Counted from the stretch's first letter, positions 47,954-57,115 are shown. The stretch: DNA of 64,000 nucleotides from Fonsecaea monophora (GCF_001642475.1 NW_019173934.1:372001-436000); one strand, 5' to 3'. Notes: generated by a model from the letters alone, not told the origin. Numbers and translations are program-made.

Positions 47954-48375
47954 ATGCCTGCCCACACAACTACCGAAATAGGGGTCCCGGATCAACATGC
48001 CCAAGTGTGCTCTCTCCAGGGGACCTCCAGGCCCTACGCATGCTGGGCCCTTGCACCTGGATGTGACCCCAGAACTTACACACTGGAGGCTATTTTCCGT
48101 GCCGTGATTGATACCTTCCTCCCTACCGGAAACCACGACACGAACCCAATAGTAAGCTTGTATAGGCTTCCCCCCTCCCCCCAAAACCCCACCTTGGAGT
48201 GTCCAAAACGCTGGCCATCTTTTTCTTTCGCAACACCCAGAACTCTAGATGGTCAGAGAAACTCCATAAGATGTGCATCCGTGACTACAGGGTCTCTTTG
48301 GGCCAGCTCTTCTTTTTGGGTGCTCCGTTTGCCCCCAAAAGAGAGAAGATTGGATTTGTATCGTTAGAAGGTTGA
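47954..48375 (+). CDS. candidate two-exon protein of unknown function
   Basis: Tentative gene of 110 residues: exon 1 47954-48151 and exon 2 48241-48375. The intron (GTAAGC...CTTTCGCAACACCCAG, 89 nt) is phase 0 on both sides with a good pyrimidine tract. The protein reads MPAHTTTEIGVPDQHAQ, then PRTYTLEAIFRAVIDTFLPT, then NSRWSEKLHKMCIRDYRVSL and GQLFFLGAPFAPKREKIGFV, which looks more protein-like than other frames here. Just beyond the stop, an open stretch (about 48391-48736) reads ERPRIDLSKAVIDIPLKTWK and could be a further exon, though no good donor links the two. No family recognised. It might be an intact small gene, or the remains of a longer one. Confidence 0.35.
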
Positions 48376-48852
48376 ATAGGTCTGGTGTAGGACAAGAGAC
48401 ACGCTCTACCGACCATCTGGACCTTGTACATCCCCCCACCAAAGAGATAAAAAATTGGATGGGGGGACGAAAGAAAGGCCTAGAATAGATCTGTCGAAGG
48501 CGGTCATAGATATACCGCTTAAAACTTGGAAGAAGGACGTGGCGATGGCAGTGGCAGCAGAGATTGAAAGCGATGATGAAAGTGAAGTCTCTACCAATAC
48601 AGAAGCATATGAAGTTCTATCCATCTGCAACTGTCCTCGTCAGAAGAGCAAGGAAAACCTCTCTAGCACTCCCTTTGCTGGGACTGATGGAGAATTTGAC
48701 AAGAGCAGAGGAGAGCAGAGCAACAAGCAAGAATGATTGTCCAAAACTTTCCTGTCTCCAAACTAAAATCCACCTCTTTACCACCACCACCTCTTCCTCT
48801 TCTTGTTTTTGGTGTCGACACAACCCCTCAAAATACCCTCTCTTCAACACTC

Positions 48853-49833
48853 TCAGTCTGTGTTGTTCTCGATAAAAACAATCAGCACAGCGGTGAAGGT
48901 AGCCGTGGCGACAAACGAATCGATCCTGCGTGGCACCCCGACGCAAGCCAGCGCGAGGCTGAACAGGAAGCTCAACCCGACGATGAGGCCCAGGCGCTTG
49001 GACTCGCTGTCCACAAAGAACAAGACGACGGCCGAGAGCGTCACAAAGATGGGCGCGAGGATCGTGGTGACGCCGGTGACGATTCTCGCAATGAGTGATC
49101 GTGGGTATTGGCCCAGCTTGCTCGGCACGGCCGGTGCCCAGTCCTCATCGACGGGTTTAGGGGGAGAGAGTTTGTGGCCAAAGTACTTGTGCCAGACATC
49201 TGTGACGCACCACTCCAGCCACGACGAGAGCGGGTCTCTGTCCTCCTGCCGATCCGTCAGGGATGTGAGGTCGTACTGCTTTTTCTCGCTCCAGATGCGC
49301 TGCTCGCGGCCGCGGAGGAACCTGTTAGCCCCTTGCGCGCTCATTTGGGCCTCTCGGAGGCGCTTGAGGCTGGGTTCGTGGACGGGAGGGAGGTGGCCGA
49401 GCTGGCGGATTTGGAGGAGCAATTCATCTTTTGAGCCGCAAGACAACAGCTCCCGGAAAAAAAAGTCAGCAGGACCCGAGCAAAAAACATACAGGGAAAA
49501 GTAGTTTGATTTGAAACAGGGGATCAACAAAAACCACATGCTGTAGTTTGGGAGGAGATGGCAAATCTCTCGCATCAACTCCCTCTGCAATGTTGAACCC
49601 TCGGTCTCGCCATTGGATCTCAGCATGGCATCGAAGCTGTACGAAAATTGCCTTCGTTCCGGGTCGAGGGAGTTCTGGTCATGTTTGATCAAGGAGACGA
49701 GACGACCCTCCTTCTGATTTAGTTCAGATTGAAGGAATAACAGCGCGCGGTAGTTTAGTATGGTGAATTTCCGGAAAATGACAGCTTCTGGGTTGGTGGC
49801 CATGTCCGAGCACATAGCGTCGTACCCATTCAT
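48853..49833 (-). CDS. DUF6594-type membrane protein B (probable GC-AG intron)
   Basis: Paralogue of DUF6594-A. Preferred exons on the minus strand: 49833-49542 and 49427-48853, 288 residues. The N terminus (MNGYDAMCSDMATNPEAVIF, then RKFTILNYRALLFLQSELNQ) aligns with copy A. The C-terminal block has three hydrophobic helices (about 200-285): TGVTTILAPIFVTLSAVVLF, SKRLGLIVGLSFLFSLALA and FVATATFTAVLIVFIENN. The charged middle contains WHKYFGHKL, matching HKHIGHKL in copy A. The segment 49541-49428 has no in-frame stop and could be translated, giving 326 residues. Its position, phase and T-rich 3' end match the intron of copy A, but the donor is GC, not GT. Function unknown; heads the second module copy. 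Confidence 0.78.
   Translation of the reverse strand: MNGYDAMCSDMATNPEAVIFRKFTILNYRALLFLQSELNQKEGRLVSLIKHDQNSLDPERRQFSYSFDAMLRSNGETEGSTLQRELMREICHLLPNYSMWFLLIPCFKSNYFSLYVFCSGPADFFFRELLSCGSKDELLLQIRQLGHLPPVHEPSLKRLREAQMSAQGANRFLRGREQRIWSEKKQYDLTSLTDRQEDRDPLSSWLEWCVTDVWHKYFGHKLSPPKPVDEDWAPAVPSKLGQYPRSLIARIVTGVTTILAPIFVTLSAVVLFFVDSESKRLGLIVGLSFLFSLALACVGVPRRIDSFVATATFTAVLIVFIENNTD
49428..49541 (-). other. probable GC-AG intron in DUF6594-B
   Basis: The donor reads A|GCATGT and the acceptor AAAAG, with a GCTGAC-like branch site and T8 tract. It is 114 nt long, phase 1, at the same place as the GT-AG intron of DUF6594-A (KEY-N versus PNY-N). If retained, it adds 38 mostly hydrophobic residues in frame. 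Confidence 0.6.
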
Positions 49834-50415
49834 GTTGAACTCTTATCGTTGAGCAAACGGTATACACGGGGGAGACATGGCCGCAGAGGAGCCCGTCGAA
49901 TATGAGGGCCGCCATCACATCAGGGGCACAGCCGGGTTACAGTTGGCAGAATCAGCCTCATTGTTCTCCTGTGCTGTTCCCTGAATGTTGCTGCCCGACA
50001 TGATGCAGACATTGCCCAAGATGGATTGCAGGCCAAGGACGAGGGTAGAGTGAGGGAGGAAGAGGCAGCTGACAAGGACAAAGAAGCCGGTGTCCGAGCG
50101 GGCCAAGCAAAAGTTCATGTAAGACTTGTGGGTGGACTTGTTACAGTCGAGAGGATCGCAGCACGAACCAAGTGTTCGCATGAAGACGCCCCGACTGCAT
50201 GCAATTAGTGGCCTAGAGGGTGCATTGGCTGCATGTCTGCAAGTCAAATTCAAAGACCATTGTGCCATCGCTTGGTTAGTGGTACACCATCCAGAGCGAG
50301 TGTGTTGTTTGATAGGGCGGGATGGACGCGAGGATCTTGATTGAACAATGGCTCTGCAGACGCCACGCTCAGAGGTCCAGGGATGTTCCCTACTGAGTGG
50401 TAGAAGCACTGGCAG

Positions 50416-50423
50416 CATATAAG
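50416..50423 (+). promoter_or_regulatory. TATA-like box without a convincing gene
   Basis: CATATAAG 145 bp upstream of an ATG (50568) that opens only 20 codons. The layout (TATA, CT-rich leader, ATG) resembles active promoters in this cluster. Confidence 0.4.
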
Positions 50424-51365
50424 AGTCGGCTCGTCCCATTGCGTCTCCCTCCCGTAACCTTGCTCAAAACTTTTTTCTCCCCTACCCTCCACCTCGAACT
50501 CACACTGAACCACTGTCGGATACTGCCTTTTCAATATCTTTCACCTCTGTGCCGTTACATAGTCCATATGGACCAATTGAGCCGGGGCTTTTCCTCTCCA
50601 GCAGCAATTCCTGCAGGCCGCGGCGCTTAACCGCACCGCTAGTTTTCGGTGATTGGACACATTCTTCGCCTAACAGCTCGGATTGGGGCTTGACAGCTCG
50701 GGCTCAGCGAGGAAGCTGAGAAAAGGCACACGCGGTTCCGCTTCGAGTTGACTTCAATTTCGGTGAGACAAGTAGGATTGCCTGGGGTTTTTAAGTATGG
50801 AGCAGATGTGCATTGCTGGTTCCCCTATGTCTTCTGTTTTCTGTCTCTTGGGGATTATAACCTTTTTTTGGAGTTTTCAAGTCGCAGAAAGAGACGCACA
50901 CTGTTGAGTCAGATGCGATTCACGTGACGCACATTGGGGACATGGCAAACCCCGTCAATATCATATGCATCTCGGAAATGCAAATAACACCACAACGAAG
51001 ACTTCAAGTGAACTGCCTATTGTCGCATCGACCCGGACAGCATACGAAGGCCCGTCCCTTGTGTTCGTGCGTCTGGTCAAACGACCGAGAAACTAGTCAT
51101 CGAGTCAATCTCACGCTGCGATATGGTGTGCATCCGAGGGCCACCATAAGTTCACCAAGATCTGTTTGATGAAATTCCTTTCGACCTCTCACCTGTTGTG
51201 CTGGATGCGCGGTCATCTTTCTGCTTATCATTGCGGCAATGGATGTTGACTCTCGCTGACTTTTTGTTTCGAGGTAGGAAGAACAGTTATGGCCTATCAA
51301 CAACACCTAACGTTGGCCCCAACGGGCTAATCTCACGCTAAACAGCACACGGTCGGCAGCGCGAG

Positions 51366-51415
51366 TGGGACCCAGTAACTCTGGGGTCCGATGGAGCCCT
51401 GGATCATGGGTCCCA
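51366..51415. repeat. 9-bp inverted repeat in a GC-rich block
   Basis: Arms TGGGACCCA and TGGGTCCCA with a 32-bp spacer. Origin unclear; could be a hairpin or a relic of a mobile element. Confidence 0.6.
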
Positions 51416-52389
51416 GGCCCTAGGCACTAAGCCCAGCCCTGGCAATCGTGTTGGGGCTTGTCATGAAATGTCCTCGCGAGTCGCGACGTCCTCAGAGAAC
51501 CAGCAGCGACATGTTACGAATACTTTGCAAAGCACCCGGACAGACTCCTGTGCTCCTTTTTCCACCATGAGACTTTCGCCGCGGCAGGGCTTCTTGTCTC
51601 CGTTGGAACCAAAGCCTTTGCTATGGGCTCACACATGCCTTTCCCCTGAATCCGCACCTGGACCATGGGGTTTGGAGTACAATGCGTTTGTTGTGTGGTG
51701 AGGGTTTACTGATGGCTCTCTACGCCCGCCTGCATGACACGGTCAGACCAGCGGTGCTGTTTCTCTCCCGCGCAGCTCTTAGGCACTGGGGAAGCCAACC
51801 CGTCGCCCTCGCTCCGCCGGGCCTCCCCCATTCCGGTGCAGCGACGACTACTTCCCTGTTGACCTGCTCAACAAGGCTCCTACTTGTGTCTCTTCCCTCG
51901 GCCGTCCCATTCATTGGGTGTGTGGTGGGCCATCCAGCCAGCCAGCCAGCCAATTCTGGCAGTCTGCTAACCGTCTTTTCGGATTTTCTGCTGCGCACAT
52001 TTGCCCTCGCTCTTTTTGGTGGCCACCTTGTCGTATGCCACAATTGCGAACTTGTATTCTCGCTTCTTCATCGTACCGCTTCTATGTTCGAGTTTCTCTC
52101 CCCTCTTTGCACACTCTTCTTCAACGTGATTTGCACTGCAAAGAAGGCCAGATTGGATTGGCCACGCCTCTTGAATCTACCTCCCTCGTTTCCAAATCAC
52201 CTCGCTCGACCTTGATACCCGTACCCTCGCCCCCTCGGAAAAAGAAGGAAACGGAATCATCAGCCCCCCTTTACAGAGCCGCTCTCATTGTCCACGGGCA
52301 CACGCGAAGACTCCTTCAATCGACACAAAGAATTTCCACACACACAAAAAAAGGGGGAACAAGTTGCGTCCACCAAAGTCCTCTCTCCA

Positions 52390-53247
52390 ATGTCCTACAG
52401 CGGGTTCTATCAAGATACAGGAGAAGACCAGAAAGGGGTACCAGCCTACATACAAAATGAAAATACCAGAGAGCGTTGTGATGCTATCGGATTGCAACCT
52501 GACGACCTTAGAGTATTGTCGCGAATAACTGAGCAATTATGTCGTTCTTCGGGTTGTAAACAACCAATCAGTGTGGATGAAGCATTGGAATGTATCTCAA
52601 ATAGGATCAGGGGAGAGACTCGCGGCAATCCACAACAACGAATGGCTGCATATCAGGAGGTTGTGAGCGACTTATCCTGCCGGTGCAATTACAACAGCCA
52701 CACCGATGCTGAATCTTCGTGTACAGCCTCTTCAGTCGTGTCTGCGGAGAATCTATACCGTGTGACCTCCGAGGCGCAGACGCGTGTCAAGCAGGAATTC
52801 GAGCCTGCAACCATCCCTGCGTCTGCCGCGAGTGCTAGCGCTACCAGCTTCGCTTTGCACTCTCATCAACTCTTGGGCTGGAAGACCAGTGAGGATCAAC
52901 CCCGGGTACCACTTTTCTGCATCAACGCGCAAGGATGGGACTGTCCCTTGACTACGCTGCTGGACACAGGAGCCAATGTCACAGTGGCCCGATTTTCGGT
53001 TGCGCAGCGTGGAAATATGCGCATTTTCCCGCTGGATCACCCAGTGCCGCTGCTCAAGTTCGACGGGGAAGAGAAATCCAGTCACCAATATGCGTGGGTT
53101 CTTCTGCGTATGCAGTGTAGACCACATAGACCTCGATGGGCCAGGGTTTATCTCCTGGAAGACAAATATCTCCCCTTTGCTGATGCTCATTTGGGCTACC
53201 GAAATGCTGTAGAGCTCGGGCTGCAAGTCTGTTTGAGGGAGGATTGA
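52390..53247 (+). CDS. retropepsin-like protein RPL-3 (DTG motif intact)
   Basis: Single exon, 285 residues. The C-terminal third is a retropepsin-type domain: DTGAN (192-196) in TTLLDTGANVTVARFS, and near the end ARVYLLEDKYLPFADAHLGYR with a Leu-Gly pair at the expected place. The N-terminal 140 residues are helical or disordered and include LSRITEQLCRSSGCKQPISV; they share no visible similarity with RPL-1 outside the protease domain. No signal peptide or membrane helix. It corresponds by position, strand and domain to RPL-1, 7.56 kb upstream. No other retroelement parts are adjacent, so it reads as a cellular gene. An in-frame non-ATG extension upstream is ignored; the ATG at 52390 is the first. 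Confidence 0.7.
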   Translation: MSYSGFYQDTGEDQKGVPAYIQNENTRERCDAIGLQPDDLRVLSRITEQLCRSSGCKQPISVDEALECISNRIRGETRGNPQQRMAAYQEVVSDLSCRCNYNSHTDAESSCTASSVVSAENLYRVTSEAQTRVKQEFEPATIPASAASASATSFALHSHQLLGWKTSEDQPRVPLFCINAQGWDCPLTTLLDTGANVTVARFSVAQRGNMRIFPLDHPVPLLKFDGEEKSSHQYAWVLLRMQCRPHRPRWARVYLLEDKYLPFADAHLGYRNAVELGLQVCLRED

Positions 53248-53905
53248 CAGAGCGATGCCAGAGATAACCGGTCAAGGAGGATATCCACTGACAGAGTGCC
53301 ATCTTTGCATCTTGGACATAGCCTCAGCCTCATTCTTTCGTGGATTCGCAGGGGTCGGCTCCAGTTGATTTCTGGTTCAGTGCACACCATCAGAAAGCGA
53401 GAACGCTCCAATAAAAGGATTGACTCAAGACTTTGCCCTCACCGACAATATCTGCCTAGATTCTCACTGTCCATAGCTGGCCGCAGAACGGGCCCCCCTT
53501 CTTTTGAAAGTGAAGGACGAAAAGACCTTGTGATGGTCAATGGACAAGGATGGTTGACCGCTTCGAACAGCTCATTGATGCCTAAGGTCAACAGCCAGGG
53601 CACGTGCATACGTGAGAGCTACGTGCCCGAATCCTGTCTCGAGTCGCATCGCGCCCTGCTGCCGAGCAATCCGTAGTTGAGCAGGGCTTTTCACTGAGTG
53701 GCTGCATTGTTGGAGGAAAAGCTGATGTTGTGCTGTCCACCTCGGAAATGGAGGCAGGCGGTGACGGAAGGGAGGGGCCTGGGGTATATAAAGACTGACG
53801 GACCTGTGTTTGTGTTGTCAAATCTCTCTTCTTCATATTTCAGCCATCCTTTCCAAGAGTTCCATATTGATTGGTGCAGAGTCTTGCACAGACCGTTCTC
53901 AGATC
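53248..53905. promoter_or_regulatory. spacer RPL-3 to RPL-4 with TATA box
   Basis: 658 bp. A clear TATATAAA (53785-53792) lies 114 bp upstream of the RPL-4 ATG, followed by a CT-rich leader. An open frame of 126 codons at 53296-53676 is not convincing. Confidence 0.55.
53785..53792 (+). promoter_or_regulatory. TATA box of RPL-4
   Basis: TATATAAA in the context GGGGTATATAAAGACTG, 114 bp before the start codon. One of the best TATA matches in the window, hinting at inducible rather than constitutive expression. Confidence 0.7.
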
Positions 53906-54553
53906 ATGAATCCCTTTTTTTGCAATGACGCTGGTAGTCTTCAAGACGAGCCCATTCTGGAAGTCTACGCGCGCCCTCAGGGGAACAGAGGGCTTCGGCC
54001 ATTGCCAGTGGTGCGTGACGAGAATGCCGACTGCTGCACCATCACGTCTGCTCTTTACAACACCTACCGATTGGATTTGACTTCGTACCCGCCGGAGGAT
54101 GACTATTCATGCCATCACGCATCCCACAGCGCAAGAGTCGGGCTGTACCTCAACCGAGGTATGATCACATACCCGGTCGCCTTCTGTGTACTTGAGGGCA
54201 GCGAGATGGTCGCAGTCATGACTGGAAAAGAAAGCTGCTGGTCAAAGCAGGTGACAGGCAACCGCATAGCCGCCATTGTGTCGTTGAGGTCCCAAGGTAA
54301 GCAGCCGATTGGACATGTCCTCATGGAAATGACCCATAATAATGTTTCCCTAGAAGAATTAGAAGAGTTGGAGCGCAAGCAGGCAGCAGACTTTGAGATA
54401 ATGTTGAGAGAATGTGAAGAAGAGAGCCAGCGTGAAGCAGCAGAGTTTCGGGCCATGGACGAGAGAGACGCGGCGCTCCAACGGCAACGTCAACAAGCTC
54501 AGGTTCAGCAAGCTCAGGCTCAACAAGCTCAGGCTCACCGGCGTGCGCAGTAG
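53906..54553 (+). CDS. retropepsin-like fold protein RPL-4, catalytic motif lost
   Basis: Preferred exons 53906-54296 and 54354-54553, 196 residues. The core PLPVVRDENADCCTITSALY has DENAD (38-42) where RPL-1 has DTGAD, so the nucleophilic Asp is kept but the Thr-Gly are not; protease activity is unlikely. Later strands (MITYPVAFCVLEGSEMVAV, MTGKESCW) fit the fold pattern seen in RPL-2. The 57-nt intron (GTAAGC donor, CCCTAG acceptor, phase 1) is stop-free and in frame, so an unspliced 215-residue form is possible. Exon 2 encodes a Glu-rich helix and a Gln/Ala repeat tail (QQAQVQQAQAQQAQAHRRAQ), comparable in place to the charged tail of RPL-2. Family membership is by eye. Confidence 0.55.
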   Translation: MNPFFCNDAGSLQDEPILEVYARPQGNRGLRPLPVVRDENADCCTITSALYNTYRLDLTSYPPEDDYSCHHASHSARVGLYLNRGMITYPVAFCVLEGSEMVAVMTGKESCWSKQVTGNRIAAIVSLRSQGKQPIGHVLMEMTHNNVSLEELEELERKQAADFEIMLRECEEESQREAAEFRAMDERDAALQRQRQQAQVQQAQAQQAQAHRRAQ

Positions 54554-55774
54554 ACAGCCCGTTGTGACGGGTGCGATAACTACTGAAGGAGGATCAAGCG
54601 ATGTTGCGGTGTGCTTTGGTGCTTGGACCAGACCGGCGACTTGGCCATTCCATGCATATCTGATTTTTTTCTTTCTTCGAGCCAGAAATAGGCTGAAGTC
54701 TCCTGGCAAAACTGCGTGTTGTATCGTGAGGGATACCACCTCTAGCAGGTATTCGTCTCTGTCGAATACCTCTCCTAGGAGTCTCGTCTACTTTGAATCG
54801 GAATGTCCTTTTTTTCTGTTTTTTTGCTCTTCTCCTCCTTGTACACTGCCCATGCGAGCCCTTGGGACCCGACTCGTCTGCACATCCCATGTATGTATGT
54901 ACGTACAGACAGGTATTTGTGTAGGTAGGTAGGCCTTGAAAGGGGGCGGTCAGCCTCGTCAACAGTCAACGCTGATTGATTCGATTCAGCTTGGAACGGA
55001 AACGGTCGAAAGGTCGGATTGGATTTCGGGAGCCCGAGATGGTGTGGAGATTTGGGAGGGTGTGTCGAGCCAAGTCGATTCGATTCGGCGAAAAACAAAA
55101 CCCCACACAACGTGGGCCTTCGTTGTCGTACTTGATACACTTGAGAGCGATCTTGATAGGTATGGCGAGCTGTAGAGTATTAGATGCCTGATTAGATGAT
55201 TGACGACGAAGGCGACAGAGAGGATAATGGAAAGTTAAAATGGAAGGTGCAGAGGAGACTCGAGGTGCAAGTGTGTGTGGTGAGAGAGAGAGAGATACAC
55301 ACAGAGGCAGAAGGAGAAAGAAAGGCAGGCAGGCAGTCAATCAGTCAGTCAATGTCGCCGCAGTTTGACGAGTGCCATATATTTTGTCCCTTATGCCCTC
55401 ATACTTAACTACTCCTTATGTTGTTAATCATACTCTTTTTCTTTCGGGCCGTGATATTATATGCACGCTAATCATCATATCACAAAAGTTTCTCGACACA
55501 GTATGATTGACGGTGAAAAAAATTCTCGAGGGTATCAACCATATACTTTTCTTCACACAGACAGAACAGATTCATTTCTCCAGATAACCAGGAACCCTTT
55601 TTTTTTCGATCCGACTCGAGAGTCGTCCGTGTGGTGCTTGTGATCAGAGCACTCCTTAACCCTTCCCAGGATCAATACCTCCATTACGCCGTCGCTCAAT
55701 GCAAAATGCCATTCAATGCGTTCAAACACTCTCTGTCACGGCCACCATGTTGCAAAAGCACAGCTCCGGGGTCT
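54554..55774. other. intergenic region, RPL-4 / prp46 (convergent)
   Basis: 1.2 kb between two gene ends. Holds T-rich tracts, a GTAC/GTAG-type repeat (about 54890-54935) and a GA microsatellite (about 55281-55295). It marks the right border of the accessory region. No gene seen. Confidence 0.5.
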
Positions 55775-57115
55775 TCAATACTTCACCCGACCCAAGGTCG
55801 GTTTCCAATCCAGCGGATGCGTCTCTGGCGTGGCTTCGGGATCCGGTCTCCAAATCTTGATCGTCTTATCCGCCTCGCCCATAATCAGCCGCAGCCCGGT
55901 CTGGTCGAACGTGCTACTCATAATGCCCGCCTCTGCGTCCAAGGACCCCGGCTGCGCTAGGGACTCGGTGCTTTGAAACCTATGTCCGGTCTTCCAATCC
56001 CAGAAGCAGATACTCCCATTATCGCCACCGCTGAAGAGCACATTATCCTCATTCACGGCGAGAGTGTTGATGATGGCGTTGTGCCCGTCAAAGTTCTGCA
56101 TGAATGCGCCCTCGGGGCACTTCCACTGTTTGATCGATCCCGCCGACGCCGACGCGAATGTGAACTCTTTCGGGTGGATGGCTAGCGCCCTGACGCCTTT
56201 CTTATGATGTGTGAGTACGCCCATGGTCTTGCCCGCGGCGAGGTCCCATAGTCGCACCGTGGAATCCAGACTTGATGAGATGACTTGAGGGTCTGCTTCT
56301 TGGCACTTGACGTCCGTAACGGTGCCCTTGTGACCGGAGAGGACGTGGATGTTGGAGCGCGTGCGCATGTCCCAAACACGAGCGACACCGTCTCTTCCTC
56401 CCGTAACCAGCACGTCGAGCGTCGGATGTAGTGACAGTGTGTAGACACCCGACAAATGGCCATGGTAGTGTCGGATAACTTTGTTGGTCTCCAAGTCCCA
56501 GCATTTTACCATCTTGTCTTCACCGCAGGAGAAAAGGTAGGGATGGCGCGGCGATACAGCCAGCCCTCGGACCGTGGAGATATGACCCGTCAACGTCAGG
56601 CGGAGTTGACCTGTGGCCAAATCCCAGATTTTTATGGTCCTGTCTCCCGCGCCGGACGCGAACCACTGGTTATCAGGTTCGACCGCCAGCGCGCGCACCC
56701 AGCCCAGATGACCCGATATCACCCTCATCAACTTCCACGGCGCATGCCAATCGGGTCGAGGCTGCTGCATATTCGGTCTGCGGATCAGACTGCTCCCGAT
56801 CCCGTTGCTTTGCGACGACGACGACGACGACCCGGACGCCTGTGATCCCGCTTTCGCCTCGCTCTTCACCAACGCCATCTGATTGTTCCCCGTTGTTGCC
56901 GCCATCTTTGGTCTTTTGGGTCCCCGCGCTGCCGCGGCCTTTGCCTGCTTCTCGGCCAGGGCCCGGGGGAGTTCGCGCACGCTTTCATATTCGACCTTTC
57001 TCTTGTAGGAGAGGGAGAGGGAGACGGGGAGGGACGTGGCGTCGGTCGCTTCGCCGTACGAGCTGCCAAACAGCGTCCGTGTCCGTTCTGATAAGGCCTG
57101 TGCTGCGGCGGCCAT
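55775..57115 (-). CDS. prp46: pre-mRNA-splicing factor Prp46 (PLRG1), WD40 protein
   Basis: Core member of the Prp19-associated (NineTeen) complex that stabilises the activated spliceosome in the nucleus. Single exon, 446 residues. The N-terminal 125 residues are variable, with a Ser run (about 96-101) coded by a repetitive GAC/GTC-type tract. Seven WD40 repeats follow from about 128: the first contains RVISGHLGWVRALAVEP and DRTIKIWDLATG, and later repeats contain GHISTVRGLAVS, GHLSGVYTLSLHP and GHKGTVTDVKC. The end DWKPTLGRVKY fits the family. The start at 57115 (MAAAAQALSERTRTLFG) is preferred; an in-frame methionine at 57208 would add 31 residues. Confidence 0.95.
   Translation of the reverse strand: MAAAAQALSERTRTLFGSSYGEATDATSLPVSLSLSYKRKVEYESVRELPRALAEKQAKAAAARGPKRPKMAATTGNNQMALVKSEAKAGSQASGSSSSSSQSNGIGSSLIRRPNMQQPRPDWHAPWKLMRVISGHLGWVRALAVEPDNQWFASGAGDRTIKIWDLATGQLRLTLTGHISTVRGLAVSPRHPYLFSCGEDKMVKCWDLETNKVIRHYHGHLSGVYTLSLHPTLDVLVTGGRDGVARVWDMRTRSNIHVLSGHKGTVTDVKCQEADPQVISSSLDSTVRLWDLAAGKTMGVLTHHKKGVRALAIHPKEFTFASASAGSIKQWKCPEGAFMQNFDGHNAIINTLAVNEDNVLFSGGDNGSICFWDWKTGHRFQSTESLAQPGSLDAEAGIMSSTFDQTGLRLIMGEADKTIKIWRPDPEATPETHPLDWKPTLGRVKY

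Larger units (their letters stand above)
47177..48852. other. intergenic region RPL-2 to DUF6594-B
   Basis: 1.68 kb containing homopolymeric tracts (about 47220, 47280), a CATCCT repeat (about 47922-47945) and a candidate unrecognised spliced gene at 47954-48375, with an additional open frame to 48736. Confidence 0.45.
49834..52389. other. intergenic region between DUF6594-B and RPL-3
   Basis: 2.56 kb between divergent genes, the counterpart of 42701-44831. A TATA-like CATATAAG (50416-50423) and CT-rich leader lead to an ATG at 50568 with a 20-codon frame, possibly a remnant start. A GC-rich palindromic block lies at 51360-51440 with the 9-bp inverted repeat TGGGACCCA / TGGGTCCCA (51366-51374, 51407-51415). 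A CCAG repeat is at about 51934-51951. Frames of 174-180 codons here lack recognisable features. Confidence 0.45.

Noticed and set aside
49915..50439. 174-codon minus-strand frame upstream of DUF6594-B
   Set aside because: Considered as an extra 5' exon, but no donor/acceptor pair joins it in phase to the ATG at 49833, and the sequence lacks family resemblance.
51682..52215. 177-codon plus-strand frame before RPL-3
   Set aside because: CT-rich, leader-like composition (Leu/Ser/Pro-rich translation) with no domain; more likely promoter and 5' UTR.
44832..54553. Retropepsin-like genes as fragments of an LTR retrotransposon
   Set aside because: No reverse transcriptase, RNase H, integrase, zinc-knuckle Gag, primer-binding site or LTR pair was seen; the genes have their own promoters and introns.
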